NCBI GenBank assembly: GCA_964590075.1
Contig: CAZPXS010000001.1
Coordinates: 124,001 to 188,000, forward strand
Length of the DNA stretch: 64,000 nt
Source of the DNA: JAGDVO01 sp964590075 [NCBI: uncultured Aquificales bacterium]
Lineage (GTDB): Bacteria > Thermosulfidibacterota > Thermosulfidibacteria > Thermosulfidibacterales
Direction: 5' to 3'
The notes under the pieces were generated by a model, which saw only the letters and a program-made list of their open reading frames with translations, was not told the origin of the DNA and did not search any database. The translations under genes were made by a program, and so were the position numbers. Positions 28,516-37,820 of this stretch are shown here, piece after piece. Position 1 is the first letter of the stretch; every line of letters begins with the position of its first letter.

Positions 28516-30857
28516 GTTCCCTTCCTTTTAGCCATCTTCTTTCTAAGTTTCATTAGCTTTCTCTCTACGAGTCTGTGGAATTCCTCCGCTTTGATTCCAG
28601 TTGCGATTTCTATAGCTTCATCTATGTGGTCTATCGCTATTATTCTGAGCTCGCCATTCTTAAGGGCCTCCCTTTCTTCAAACATCAACTGGAGATTATC
28701 CCTGTTTCTCGATGGGATCACTACCTCTGCCCTTTTACCGAACATTCTACATAACCTGTAGAAACCCTCTATCTTCTCATTTACCCCACCTACCGGTTGG
28801 ACGTTACCGTGCTGATCTATCGAACCTGTGAATGCTATGTCCTGTCTTATAGGTACCTCTGCCATAGCGGATAGTATGGCTAAAAGTTCCGCAACACTAG
28901 CGGAATCTCCCTCTACCATCGAGTAACTCTGCTCAAAGGCTATTGTTGCACTGAGTCCTATGGGGTGATCTTTTCCATATTTGCCGGATATGTAACCGGA
29001 GAGAATAAAACCCGCTTTGCTGAAGATCTTCCCCGCTAGATCAACTTCTCTCTCTATGTTTATTATCCCCTTTTCACCCATGAATACCCTTGCGGTTATT
29101 CTCACTGGTCTACCGAAGGAGTAATCTCCAAGATCAATTACGCTTAGCCCGTTTACCTGCCCTATCTTCCTACCCTCTATATCTACGATTATTATTCCAT
29201 CTCTAACCAATTCCCTTATCTTTTCCTCAATGAGGTTACTTCTAAATATCTTCTCCCTAATAGCCATTTCTACATGCCTATCCTCTATTTCATGAGAACC
29301 ATCCTTTGTAGCGTAAAAACTCGCCTCTTTGACTATATCCATTATTCCATCTATACACAGGGATAGCTTCTTCTGACTTCCCGATAGTCTCACTATATAT
29401 TCGAAGAGTTTGGCCATTCCTCTCTCATTTAAAGTTTTCAGTTGTCCCTTTTTAGCTATACTGTTTATCGTTATTGCGAATACCTTTCTCGTTTCCTCCT
29501 GGTTTTCTATGTCCTGGGCGAATTCGGCTTTGACCTTGAAAAGTCTACCAAACTCTGGATCGAATAATCCCAGTAGGTGGAATATAAAGGGATCTCCTAC
29601 AAGAATTACCTTTAGATCGAGAGGTATCGGTTGTGGCCTGATAACGGTCGATATGGGATGAGGTATACCGAGTTCTTCCAGGAATGGCTGGATTGTTATC
29701 TCTTTGTGAAGTAACATCTTTTTTAATGTATGCCAAACCCCGGGGTTCATAAGAACATCCCATATCCTTAGTATCAGAAAACCACCGTTTGCCTTATGGA
29801 TACTTCCCGCTACTATCTGTGTAAAATCGGCTACATACACCCCGAACTCTGCCCTTAGAGCGATCCTGCCGAAGAGGTTGCTATAGGTAGGGTTTGTCTC
29901 ATAGACTATGGGGGCATGTTTTAAATTGCTATTATCAACTATAACGTTCACTTGGTATTTCGAAAAGTTCTTTTCCAGTTGTAACATTATAAATGGATTT
30001 TCTACCGCAATTGGTATCTGTAGAAATAGATCCAGGTTCTTCATTATATCGTTTTTGACTTCCATTATGTGTTCGTAGGCCTCCTTAAGTTGCTCATACT
30101 TGGAGACGAGATCCTCGATATAGTGGTTTATGACGAATAGAGCTACCTCCTCTTTCAGCTTTTTCAGTTCCTCGGCTACCTTCTTATCTATCTCCTTTAT
30201 CTTGTTCATGTAATCCCTTATAAGCGGTTCAAATTCCCTTCTCCTTCTTTCCACCTGTTCTCTCAGTATCGGATCTACAAGGAGTCTATTTTCGTCTATT
30301 ATCCTTCCATCCATTATCGGTATCATCATTATGCCTGCCGGTGTGAACTTAAGGGCGAATCCGCTCATTTCGGCCATTCGGTTTAGTTTCCTGGTTAACT
30401 CTTCCTTCTCCTCCTTCGCCCTCTCTATTATACTCGTAGCCTTCTCCTCGTATTCTTTGGATTCAAAGGCCTGATGTAATTCGTTCTTTATATTCTCTAT
30501 AAATTGGTTCATATCCTCCTTGAATTCTTTGCCCTTGCCGGGTGGTAGCTTTATGGCCTTTGGTACCTGAGGATTGGAAAAGTTGTACACATAACACCAA
30601 TCTGGTGGGATAGGTAGTTTATTCGCCTTCTCCTTAACCATATCGAGTACCAGCTTCTTCTTACCTACACCTTCGATACCGGCGACATAGACGTTGAATC
30701 CGTCACTTTTTATTTCGAGTCCCATCTCAAGGGCCTTTACCGCTCTTTTCTGTGAGTATTTGGTTAATCCGACGAGTCCTTCTTCAAAGCTACCTGTTAA
30801 GTATCTCTTTATCTCTTCGGGATCACATTCCCAGTACCCCTTTTCTATTATCTCCAT
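28512..30857 (-). CDS. Lon-family ATP-dependent protease, LonB/COG1067 type
   Basis: The product has 781 residues from ATG 30857, which has GAGGAG 8 bases ahead; the TTG at 30872 is part of that site and is rejected. The C-terminal protease domain has the Lon Ser-Lys dyad: Ser652 in E-G-D-S-A-S and Lys695 in G-G-V-N-E-K, 43 residues apart as in E. coli Lon. The N-terminal AAA part has a weak Walker A, G-I-E-G-V-G-K-K (60-67), with Lys where Ser or Thr normally sits, and a long coiled-coil insert around residues 120-270. The family is the archaeal-LonB-related AAA_32 group rather than classic LonA. Confidence 0.88.
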   Translation of the reverse strand: MEIIEKGYWECDPEEIKRYLTGSFEEGLVGLTKYSQKRAVKALEMGLEIKSDGFNVYVAGIEGVGKKKLVLDMVKEKANKLPIPPDWCYVYNFSNPQVPKAIKLPPGKGKEFKEDMNQFIENIKNELHQAFESKEYEEKATSIIERAKEEKEELTRKLNRMAEMSGFALKFTPAGIMMIPIMDGRIIDENRLLVDPILREQVERRRREFEPLIRDYMNKIKEIDKKVAEELKKLKEEVALFVINHYIEDLVSKYEQLKEAYEHIMEVKNDIMKNLDLFLQIPIAVENPFIMLQLEKNFSKYQVNVIVDNSNLKHAPIVYETNPTYSNLFGRIALRAEFGVYVADFTQIVAGSIHKANGGFLILRIWDVLMNPGVWHTLKKMLLHKEITIQPFLEELGIPHPISTVIRPQPIPLDLKVILVGDPFIFHLLGLFDPEFGRLFKVKAEFAQDIENQEETRKVFAITINSIAKKGQLKTLNERGMAKLFEYIVRLSGSQKKLSLCIDGIMDIVKEASFYATKDGSHEIEDRHVEMAIREKIFRSNLIEEKIRELVRDGIIIVDIEGRKIGQVNGLSVIDLGDYSFGRPVRITARVFMGEKGIINIEREVDLAGKIFSKAGFILSGYISGKYGKDHPIGLSATIAFEQSYSMVEGDSASVAELLAILSAMAEVPIRQDIAFTGSIDQHGNVQPVGGVNEKIEGFYRLCRMFGKRAEVVIPSRNRDNLQLMFEEREALKNGELRIIAIDHIDEAIEIATGIKAEEFHRLVERKLMKLRKKMAKRKGT

Positions 30858-30883
30858 CCCTATGCTCCTCAAGTTCTTTTTAG

Positions 30884-30912
30884 TTGAGAATAATTTTAAT
30901 CTATGGTAATTT
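30884..30912 (+). promoter_or_regulatory. Possible promoter of the phosphohexomutase unit
   Basis: TTGAGA (30884-30889) and TAATTT (30907-30912) with a 17-base spacer face the gene starting at 30947 and overlap the divergent promoter. Confidence 0.4.
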
Positions 30913-30922
30913 CAAATTTCAA
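30893..30922 (-). promoter_or_regulatory. Possible promoter of the Lon-cmk operon
   Basis: On the minus strand TTGAAA (30922-30917) and TAAAAT (30898-30893) are spaced by 18 bases, about 35 bases ahead of the start at 30857. Confidence 0.4.
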
Positions 30923-30946
30923 CAATATCAAGGAGTGGAGGTTTCG

Positions 30947-32380
30947 ATGGGTCATCCTATCAAGTTCGGGACAGATGGGTGGCGTGGTATAATAGCGAAA
31001 GATGCTACTTTTGAGAATTATGAAAGGGTGGCTCAGGCTGTTTCTGCTTTTGTCAAAGGTAACTGGCCCTACGAAAAAGGGGTCTTTATAGGTTACGATA
31101 CTAGATTTTTTTCCGAAGAGTTTGCTAAGGTTGTCGCTTCTGTTTTTGCCGGAAATGGTATAGGGGTTACCATATCGGATAGAAGTGTTCCAACTCCCTT
31201 TGTTACTTTTGCCATAGTGAATTACGGTTACGGCTTTGGTGTGGCGATAACTGCGAGTCATAACCCTTACATGTATAACGGTTTTAAGCTGAGGACTCCA
31301 CTCGGAGGGGCCTGTGGCAAGGAGTATACCGATATAGTCGAATCTCTGCTTGATAGGGAAGAGGTTAGAAAGGTTGATTTTGATGAGGCGATTGGAGATG
31401 GTAGGATAAAGTTTAGGAACCTATACGGAGACTATATAAGATGGGTTTATGATAGGATTGATCTAAAACTCATAGCATCAGGTGGTTTTAACGTTGTTGT
31501 TAATCCTATGTACGGATCCGCTATAGGTTTACTGAGGGACATCCTCAGCCCTATAGGTGTTAGGGTCTTAAGTATAAACGATTACAGAAACGCCTTTTTT
31601 GACTTTAAGCATCCGGAACCCATAGAGAAGAATATTCAGGATCTGATAGCGAAGGTCAGAGATCTTCATGCGGATGTAGGTATAGCCACCGATGGTGACG
31701 GTGATAGAGTGGGCTTGGTGGATGATAAGGGTAGATTCATATCCCCCCATAAGATATACGCTCTTATCTTTCAGCACCTGATAAAGAATAGGGGGAACCT
31801 CATAGCTAAAGCCAAAAGGAGAATAGCAAAGACCGTATCAACTACGAGTTTACTCAATCGAATAGCGGAAAGGTACGGGGTAGAGGTGATAGAAACAGCT
31901 GTTGGTTTTAAATATATGGCCGAGCTTCTCGCTAGGAATGAGATTATAATGGGTGGTGAGGAGTCTGGTGGTATAGGCGTTTGTTTCCATCTACCCGAGA
32001 GGGATGGTTCTTTCTCGGCCCTTCTGGTTCTCGAGTATATGGCAACCGAGGGCAAGTGCTTATCACAGCTCGTCGATGAACTTGATGATACCTACGGTCC
32101 TCACCACTATAGAAGACTCGATATAACTGTAAAGAGTATAGACTTTGCGAAGGCTGTTGTAAGAAATCTCATAGATGAGAGTCCAAGTAGCATAGGGGGA
32201 AAGTCGGTTGTCTCTAGAATAGATGTGGATGGAGTCAAATTCATATTAGAGGATGGTAGTTGGATACTGTTTAGGGCATCGGGTACGGAACCCCTATTGA
32301 GGATATACATGGAATCTCAGGATGAGAGTTATTTGGAGAAGCTTGAGAGTTATGGAAGAGAAAAGGCGGGAATTACTTGA
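30947..32380 (+). CDS. Phosphoglucomutase/phosphomannomutase family protein
   Basis: The product has 477 residues from ATG 30947 (AAGGAGTGGAGG upstream). Family landmarks are F-G-T-D-G-W-R-G at the start, the phosphoserine Ser104 in T-A-S-H-N-P, the metal loop D-G-D-G-D (249-253), the sugar loop G-E-E-S-G-G and the phosphate-binding R-A-S-G-T-E-P. It interconverts hexose 1- and 6-phosphates. Which sugar it prefers (glucose, mannose or glucosamine) is not certain from sequence alone. It is the first of an eleven-gene plus-strand run that ends with the chemoreceptors. Confidence 0.93.
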   Translation: MGHPIKFGTDGWRGIIAKDATFENYERVAQAVSAFVKGNWPYEKGVFIGYDTRFFSEEFAKVVASVFAGNGIGVTISDRSVPTPFVTFAIVNYGYGFGVAITASHNPYMYNGFKLRTPLGGACGKEYTDIVESLLDREEVRKVDFDEAIGDGRIKFRNLYGDYIRWVYDRIDLKLIASGGFNVVVNPMYGSAIGLLRDILSPIGVRVLSINDYRNAFFDFKHPEPIEKNIQDLIAKVRDLHADVGIATDGDGDRVGLVDDKGRFISPHKIYALIFQHLIKNRGNLIAKAKRRIAKTVSTTSLLNRIAERYGVEVIETAVGFKYMAELLARNEIIMGGEESGGIGVCFHLPERDGSFSALLVLEYMATEGKCLSQLVDELDDTYGPHHYRRLDITVKSIDFAKAVVRNLIDESPSSIGGKSVVSRIDVDGVKFILEDGSWILFRASGTEPLLRIYMESQDESYLEKLESYGREKAGIT

Positions 32381-33134
32381 GGATGAAGAGATAACCTATC
32401 TCAGGGCATGGGATGTTTACGTTATTCAGAAAAAGGGCGGCTATAGGTTTTCTTTAGATTCTCTTATACTTGCGGGTATTGTTGATCTTGGCTCCTATAG
32501 AGAGGTTTTAGATCTTGGTGCCGGAAGTGGTGTTATATCCTTAATTTTGGCGAAGAGGTTTCCTAATTTAAAGGTATTTGCCGTTGAGGTTCAGGAAGGT
32601 ATGGTTGATAGGTTAAGAAGAAGTATAAGCCTAAATAAGCTCGAGGGTAGGATAGAGGTTATACACTCATCCTTTAGGGATCTGAAGAGTCTCTTTAGGG
32701 TGGGTAGTTTTTCCGCTGTAATTTCCAATCCCCCATACTGGCCGAAGGACTTTGCTAAAAATAAGGATATGACAGAGGAAGAACTAATAGCAAGGTATGA
32801 GATTCTAACGGATATAGAGGAGTTTGTTGATGTCTCTTCCTATCTACTCAGGAATAAAGGAAAACTATTTATGGTTTATCCCACCCAGAGGCTCGTAACA
32901 CTTATGTACGCTTTAAGATCAAGGCGAATAGAACCCAAGAGACTTGTTTTTATACATCCCGACAGAAACAAAAGGAGCGAGTTTATGTACCTCGAATGTA
33001 CCAAGGGGGGTAAGGAGTCCCTTACGGTTGAGAGCCCTATCTTTGTATATTCCGATTCCAAACGTGGCTTATATACAAGGGAAGTTGCCGATATGATAGG
33101 TGTCAGGGATGAACTGGTCGATAAGGATAGTTAA
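32352..33134 (+). CDS. TrmN6-like SAM-dependent methyltransferase (COG4123)
   Basis: The product has 260 residues from ATG 32352, overlapping the mutase by 29 bases; a longer in-frame start at 32322 is less likely. The order F-S-L-D-S-L-I-L-A, then SAM motif V-L-D-L-G-A-G-S-G-V, then S-N-P-P-Y fits the tRNA1(Val) A37-N6 methyltransferase group, where N-P-P-Y marks an amino-methylating enzyme. The exact target is inferred from family only. Confidence 0.85.
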   Translation: MEEKRRELLEDEEITYLRAWDVYVIQKKGGYRFSLDSLILAGIVDLGSYREVLDLGAGSGVISLILAKRFPNLKVFAVEVQEGMVDRLRRSISLNKLEGRIEVIHSSFRDLKSLFRVGSFSAVISNPPYWPKDFAKNKDMTEEELIARYEILTDIEEFVDVSSYLLRNKGKLFMVYPTQRLVTLMYALRSRRIEPKRLVFIHPDRNKRSEFMYLECTKGGKESLTVESPIFVYSDSKRGLYTREVADMIGVRDELVDKDS

Positions 33135-34734
33135 CGAGGCCCTTGTAAGGAGGATATCGGAGAGGTTTGACCTATCCCCGCCTTTAGCCAAATTTCTCGT
33201 TGCAAGGGGATTTAGTAGCGATAGGGATGTGGAGGTTCTCCTAAAATCGACTCTCAGTCACAATTCACCCTTTATGTTCTCCCAGATGGAAAAGGCTGTT
33301 GATAGGATAGTTAAAGCTATAAAGAGGAGAGAAAGTATACTTATATTTGGTGATTATGATGTCGATGGTTTGACATCAACTACCATACTTTTTAGGTTTT
33401 TGAGGGATTTAACCGATAGGGTTGAAGTCTTTATCCCCCACAGGTTGAATCACGGCTATGGTTTAACGGTGAAGGCTCTTGGAGAAATTGATTTAAGTAG
33501 GTACTCTTTGATAATTACCGTTGATTGTGGGACAAATGCCTTTTACGAGGCTAATCTTATAAGATCCAAGGGTATTGATCTTATAGTAACCGATCACCAT
33601 GAGGTGTGTGCTTTAATACCACCTGCTCTTGCGATAATAAACCCAAAACTCGATGATTCCTACCCCTTTAGGGATCTTGCGGGCTGTGGGGTTACCTTTA
33701 AACTCGTTGAGGCTCTCGTTGATGCTCTAAACTTAGATAGCAGATCGATACTTGCCGGTTTTTTGCCCTACGTGGCGATAGGTACAATTGGTGATTCAAT
33801 GAGGTTGTTGGGTGAGAATAGGTTCCTTGTGAAGTACGGGTTAAAATTCATAAGAGAATCCATCCCTCTTTCCTATCTAATAGATAGACTCGGTATGAAA
33901 GGCATCGTTGGGGTTGAGGATGTATCCTATTACCTTGCCCCAAGGATAAACGCTCCTGGTAGGATGGATAGTGCAGTGGTGTCCCTTGAATTTTTGATCG
34001 AGGATGATCCCAGAAAACTCGAGGTTCTCGTTGAAAAGATAGAAGAGATAAACTTAAAGAGACAGAGGGAACAGAGTAGAATATTCTCAAAATTGGGACC
34101 TATAGATGATGATTTTTACTATATCTATGGTGAGGATATTCATCCGGGCCTGGTGGGTGTTATAGCGGGAAGGCTCTCCTCTACCTATAGAAAGCCCGCC
34201 TTTGTAATATCGGTTCTCGATGAGTACGCAAGAGGGTCCGCACGGGTGGATAAATATTTTGAGGGATTGTACGATGTATTTAAAAGGGTGAGTAGATATC
34301 TCGTTACCTGGGGTGGGCATGAAAATGCGGTTGGTTTTACCTTGAGAAGTAGAGATCTGGAAAGTTTTAGGGATAACTTGAGGAGAGAGATAGGATTCAT
34401 AAGGAGAAGGGATTATGAAACTGTGGATGCTATCGCGAGGTTCGAGGATATGGATGTTAAGTTTGCTAAGGATCTTATAAGGTTACAGCCCTTTGGCGAG
34501 GGATTTGAGGAACCGCTCTTTCTGTTTGAGAAAGTTGAGGTGAGGGGTATCTCGAGGGAGGGATGGAAAAGAAGGGTAAAGTTGATGCAGGATCTGATAG
34601 TTATAGATGGTATATCAGAAGGCGATTTGGATATATCCTACGGTTTATACGATATAGTTGGAAGTCCCTACCTAGAGGATGATGGTAAAGTTAAGAGACT
34701 AGTTATCAAGATAAGGGATGCAAGGAGATTATAG
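33109..34734 (+). CDS. recJ: Single-stranded-DNA-specific exonuclease RecJ
   Basis: The product has 541 residues from ATG 33109 (a GTG at 33100 is also in frame). DHH-family motifs are visible: F-G-D-Y-D-V-D-G, V-D-C-G-T-N, V-T-D-H-H-E and the DHHA1 part with H-P-G-L-V-G-V-I-A-G-R-L and G-G-H-E-N-A-V-G. RecJ digests 5' ends of single-stranded DNA in recombination and mismatch repair. It overlaps both neighbours (26 and 17 bases). Confidence 0.95.
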   Translation: MNWSIRIVNEALVRRISERFDLSPPLAKFLVARGFSSDRDVEVLLKSTLSHNSPFMFSQMEKAVDRIVKAIKRRESILIFGDYDVDGLTSTTILFRFLRDLTDRVEVFIPHRLNHGYGLTVKALGEIDLSRYSLIITVDCGTNAFYEANLIRSKGIDLIVTDHHEVCALIPPALAIINPKLDDSYPFRDLAGCGVTFKLVEALVDALNLDSRSILAGFLPYVAIGTIGDSMRLLGENRFLVKYGLKFIRESIPLSYLIDRLGMKGIVGVEDVSYYLAPRINAPGRMDSAVVSLEFLIEDDPRKLEVLVEKIEEINLKRQREQSRIFSKLGPIDDDFYYIYGEDIHPGLVGVIAGRLSSTYRKPAFVISVLDEYARGSARVDKYFEGLYDVFKRVSRYLVTWGGHENAVGFTLRSRDLESFRDNLRREIGFIRRRDYETVDAIARFEDMDVKFAKDLIRLQPFGEGFEEPLFLFEKVEVRGISREGWKRRVKLMQDLIVIDGISEGDLDISYGLYDIVGSPYLEDDGKVKRLVIKIRDARRL

Positions 34735-35695
34735 GGATATAGAGATAATGAGGGTTTTGATTAACAACAGGGGGAGGATAGTCTCTGGGGATGAGATGGC
34801 TATTTATCTTGGTATTTCGAGGGTTGCTCTCTGGAAGAGGGTCAGATCCCTCATTAAAAAGGGTATACCTATAGAGGTATTTAAGAGGAGGGGTTATATG
34901 TTGGTGAATGATATGCCCGATTCTCTAAGAGCTGAGTTTGTACTTGCTGAACTTGATACGGAGGAGTTTGGTAGGAACTACTCTTATTTCGATATAGTGG
35001 ATTCTACAAACGATGTTGCGATTAGACTTGTAGAGGAAGGTATGCCTAATGGTACTGTTGTTGTTGCGGAAAGTCAAGTAGCTGGAAGGGGTAGACAAGG
35101 TAGAAAGTGGTATTCTCCCGGGGGCAAAAATATATACATGTCTGTTATAGTAAGGCTACCTATCCCACCTATTCTTGGTTTTAGGGCAACCATGATGGCG
35201 AGTTGTGCTCTTTGCGATACCTTGAGATCCATTGGTATACCTGCCCTAATCAAGTGGCCAAACGATATCTATGTTAATGGTAAGAAGATAGCGGGTATAC
35301 TAACCGAGACGGTCATGAAGGATGTTAAGAAACTTGAGGCCTTGGTTGTGGGTATAGGATTGAACGTCAATATGGCTAGATCCGATATGCCACCTGATAT
35401 AGTGGATAAAGCTACATCAGTTATGCTAGAGATAGGTGATTTCTATCCACGTAGAAAAATTCTTTTAACTCTCCTATCTAACATGGAAAAGTGGTATAGA
35501 ATTTGCTTAAATAAAGTAGAGGAGGCATGGATGTATTGGAGGTTTAACAACTATACCATCGGGAGGAGGGTGCTTATAGACGGTGAGGTTGAGGCTGAGG
35601 CTATAGGGGTTACACCCTTTGGGGAGTTGCTTGTTAAAGTAAGTGACGGTAGAATAGAAAAGATAACCGCCCAGGATGTGGAGATAGTTAGTTAA
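34718..35695 (+). CDS. birA: Biotin-[acetyl-CoA-carboxylase] ligase with N-terminal HTH (BirA)
   Basis: The product has 325 residues. An N-terminal winged-helix domain (residues about 5-60, M-A-I-Y-L-G-I-S-R-V-A-L-W-K-R) precedes the ligase with the biotin-binding G-R-G-R-Q-G-R-K-W at 123-131 and I-K-W-P-N-D-I, plus a C-terminal SH3-like cap. This is the two-domain class that both attaches biotin and represses biotin genes. No biotin genes are in the window. Confidence 0.95.
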   Translation: MQGDYRDIEIMRVLINNRGRIVSGDEMAIYLGISRVALWKRVRSLIKKGIPIEVFKRRGYMLVNDMPDSLRAEFVLAELDTEEFGRNYSYFDIVDSTNDVAIRLVEEGMPNGTVVVAESQVAGRGRQGRKWYSPGGKNIYMSVIVRLPIPPILGFRATMMASCALCDTLRSIGIPALIKWPNDIYVNGKKIAGILTETVMKDVKKLEALVVGIGLNVNMARSDMPPDIVDKATSVMLEIGDFYPRRKILLTLLSNMEKWYRICLNKVEEAWMYWRFNNYTIGRRVLIDGEVEAEAIGVTPFGELLVKVSDGRIEKITAQDVEIVS

Positions 35696-35706
35696 GGAGG
35701 TAGATG

Positions 35707-37419
35707 ATGAGTCTGAAGTTTAAAGTGAGTGCGCTTATCGCATGCGTTCTAGTTGTTGTCTTCTTCTCGTTATTTATCTGGGATCTTAAAAGAACTAAGG
35801 AAGAGGCTATTTCAAAGGAGGTTGATAGAGCAAGAGGGATAGTAAGTATAGCTAGAGCAACTATGGATTATACAACCCAAAACTGGAGGATGAACCTATT
35901 TAAGGTTGAAGAGGCAAAGAAGGATCCTCAAAAGTTTCTACAGATAGTACCTGTAGTTAGTGCTATGAGGGTATTGAGCGCGAAGGCACAGGAACTTGGT
36001 CTAATAGTTAAGGTACCGAAGGAGCATCCTAGAAATCCAAAGAATGAACCGGATGAACTTGAAAGGGAAGTTCTTAGGAAACTCGTTAGTATGGATAAGG
36101 GTGGGGAGGATACTCCAGAGCTATTCGTCGTTGATAAAAAAACCGGATATATAAGGTATTTTAAAGCCATAAGACTTATAAAGGAATGTGAGTATTGTCA
36201 CGGTGATCCCTCTAAGTCAAGAGAGTTCTGGGGTAACAGTGAAGGTATAGATATAACTGGTGGTAGAATGGAAGGGTGGAAAGCCGGTGAGATTCACGGT
36301 GCCTTTGAGATATTCATACCTCTCTCCATCGTTACCAAGAGCTTGCAACAGCAGCTCCTAGTTAAATTTGGTACCACTATATTGGCTGTTATCCTGATAA
36401 TAATACTTTTACAGTTTGCTCTTACTAAGACTGTATTCAGTAAGCTTTCAAAGCTAAACGATATATTCTCAATGGTTGAAAGGGGTAACTTTACCTTCGA
36501 TGTTCCAGATATGGGTAACGATGAGATAGGAAGGGTCTTTAGAGCTGTAAGGAGTATGGTTGACAGTCTAAAGAATATCATATCTTCAATAGCCAATGCT
36601 TCTAGCTTGGTTGTTGAGACTTCTAAGGAGTTAAATAGCAATACCGTAAGAATGGAGGAAGGTATAGTAAGGCAGAGCGAGAGCCTATCGTCCACTGTGA
36701 GTGCTGTTGAGGAGATGGAAGCTACCGTTAAGAGGATGGCGAGTAACGCTAAGAATGTTGAGGCCAACTCTAAGAGTTCACTTGAGTTGGCGGATAACGG
36801 TTACAGAACGGTAATGGAGATGAAGAGTATGATGTTAGAGATAGCGGATTCCGTGTCTAAGGCTGCAGCTACCATAAAGTCTCTCGGAGAATCCTCTAAA
36901 TCCGTTGGTAAGATCGTTAAGGTTATAGATGAAATAGCGAGTCAAACGAATCTACTAGCACTAAATGCTGCGATTGAGGCTGCGAGGGCTGGGGAGCACG
37001 GTAGGGGCTTTGCGGTTGTTGCCGATGAGGTGAGAAAGCTTGCGGAGGATACGGTTAAGGCGACTCAGGAGATAGCAAACGTTATATCCGTTATAGTTGG
37101 TAAAACTGAGGAAGCTGTAAACAGCATGAATAGTATAGTGCATGATGTGGAAAGGGGTGTTATGAAGGCTGAGGAATCAATGAGTGCTCTTGAAAGAATA
37201 AAGTCGAGCGCCGAAAGTGTATCGATAGATATAATGGAGATCTCAAGAGCTATGGAGGAACACGCCAAGGCTACTGAGATGGTAACCGTGTCCGTTGATA
37301 CGATTTCCAAAGTTGCCTCTGAAAATAGAGTTATAGTTGAAGAAACAAGGAAGATGGCTAATAAACTTGAAGAACTCGCCGTCAGGTTGAGGGAGCTTGT
37401 TGCAAAATTTGAAATTTAG
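35707..37419 (+). CDS. Methyl-accepting chemotaxis protein with DUF3365/Tll0287-like c-heme sensor domain
   Basis: The product has 570 residues from ATG 35707, 6 bases behind AAGGAGG; the ATG three bases upstream is also possible. TM1 covers residues about 7-25 and TM2 about 218-240. The sensor between them resembles DUF3365 (Tll0287-like) and has one CxxCH motif, CEYCH, at about residues 161-165, so it should carry a covalently bound c-type heme facing the periplasm. A HAMP linker and a cytoplasmic signalling domain follow, with the conserved tip around [15 protein letters not shown]. It lies directly upstream of cheY-cheA, so it probably feeds this pathway with redox, oxygen or nitric-oxide information. 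Confidence 0.88.
   Translation: MSLKFKVSALIACVLVVVFFSLFIWDLKRTKEEAISKEVDRARGIVSIARATMDYTTQNWRMNLFKVEEAKKDPQKFLQIVPVVSAMRVLSAKAQELGLIVKVPKEHPRNPKNEPDELEREVLRKLVSMDKGGEDTPELFVVDKKTGYIRYFKAIRLIKECEYCHGDPSKSREFWGNSEGIDITGGRMEGWKAGEIHGAFEIFIPLSIVTKSLQQQLLVKFGTTILAVILIIILLQFALTKTVFSKLSKLNDIFSMVERGNFTFDVPDMGNDEIGRVFRAVRSMVDSLKNIISSIANASSLVVETSKELNSNTVRMEEGIVRQSESLSSTVSAVEEMEATVKRMASNAKNVEANSKSSLELADNGYRTVMEMKSMMLEIADSVSKAAATIKSLGESSKSVGKIVKVIDEIASQTNLLALNAAIEAARAGEHGRGFAVVADEVRKLAEDTVKATQEIANVISVIVGKTEEAVNSMNSIVHDVERGVMKAEESMSALERIKSSAESVSIDIMEISRAMEEHAKATEMVTVSVDTISKVASENRVIVEETRKMANKLEELAVRLRELVAKFEI
36943..37050 (+). repeat. Chemoreceptor-tip DNA block, copy A of three
   Basis: About 108 bases encoding the receptor tip are nearly the same, synonymous sites included, as 43567-43674 (about six differences) and, less closely, 44836-44943. 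Conservation at silent sites goes beyond what protein constraint demands. Confidence 0.75.
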
Positions 37420-37431
37420 GAGGAGGGGAAG

Positions 37432-37809
37432 ATGAAGATACTTGTTGTCGATGATTCTCCCACCATGAGGAGGATAATTATAAATGTTCTTAACAGGATT
37501 GGATATAAAGATGTGGTTGAGGCGGAGAATGGTCTCGATGCCTTAAGTAAGTTAAAGGCAAACCCGGATATCGGTCTTATTCTGACTGACTGGAACATGC
37601 CCGAAATGGATGGGCTTACCTTTGTGGAGACAGTTAGGAGCTCTCCAGAGTTTAAGTCTATACCCATAATAATGGTAACCACCATCGGTGCCAAGGAGGA
37701 GATAATAAAGGCCCTCAAAGCTGGTGTTAACAACTACATAGTGAAACCTTTTACTCCTGATATTCTTAAGGAGAAGATAGAAAAGACCCTGGCTATGGCT
37801 AAAAATTAG
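37432..37809 (+). CDS. cheY: Chemotaxis response regulator CheY
   Basis: The product has 125 residues consisting of a receiver domain alone. The acidic pocket is Asp7-Asp8, the phosphoacceptor is Asp53 in L-T-D-W-N-M-P, and the conserved Lys is in I-V-K-P-F. It would carry the signal from CheA to a motor or other output. It is 12 bases behind the heme receptor with AGGAGGAGG. Confidence 0.95.
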   Translation: MKILVVDDSPTMRRIIINVLNRIGYKDVVEAENGLDALSKLKANPDIGLILTDWNMPEMDGLTFVETVRSSPEFKSIPIIMVTTIGAKEEIIKALKAGVNNYIVKPFTPDILKEKIEKTLAMAKN

Positions 37810-37820
37810 AGGGGGTAGTT

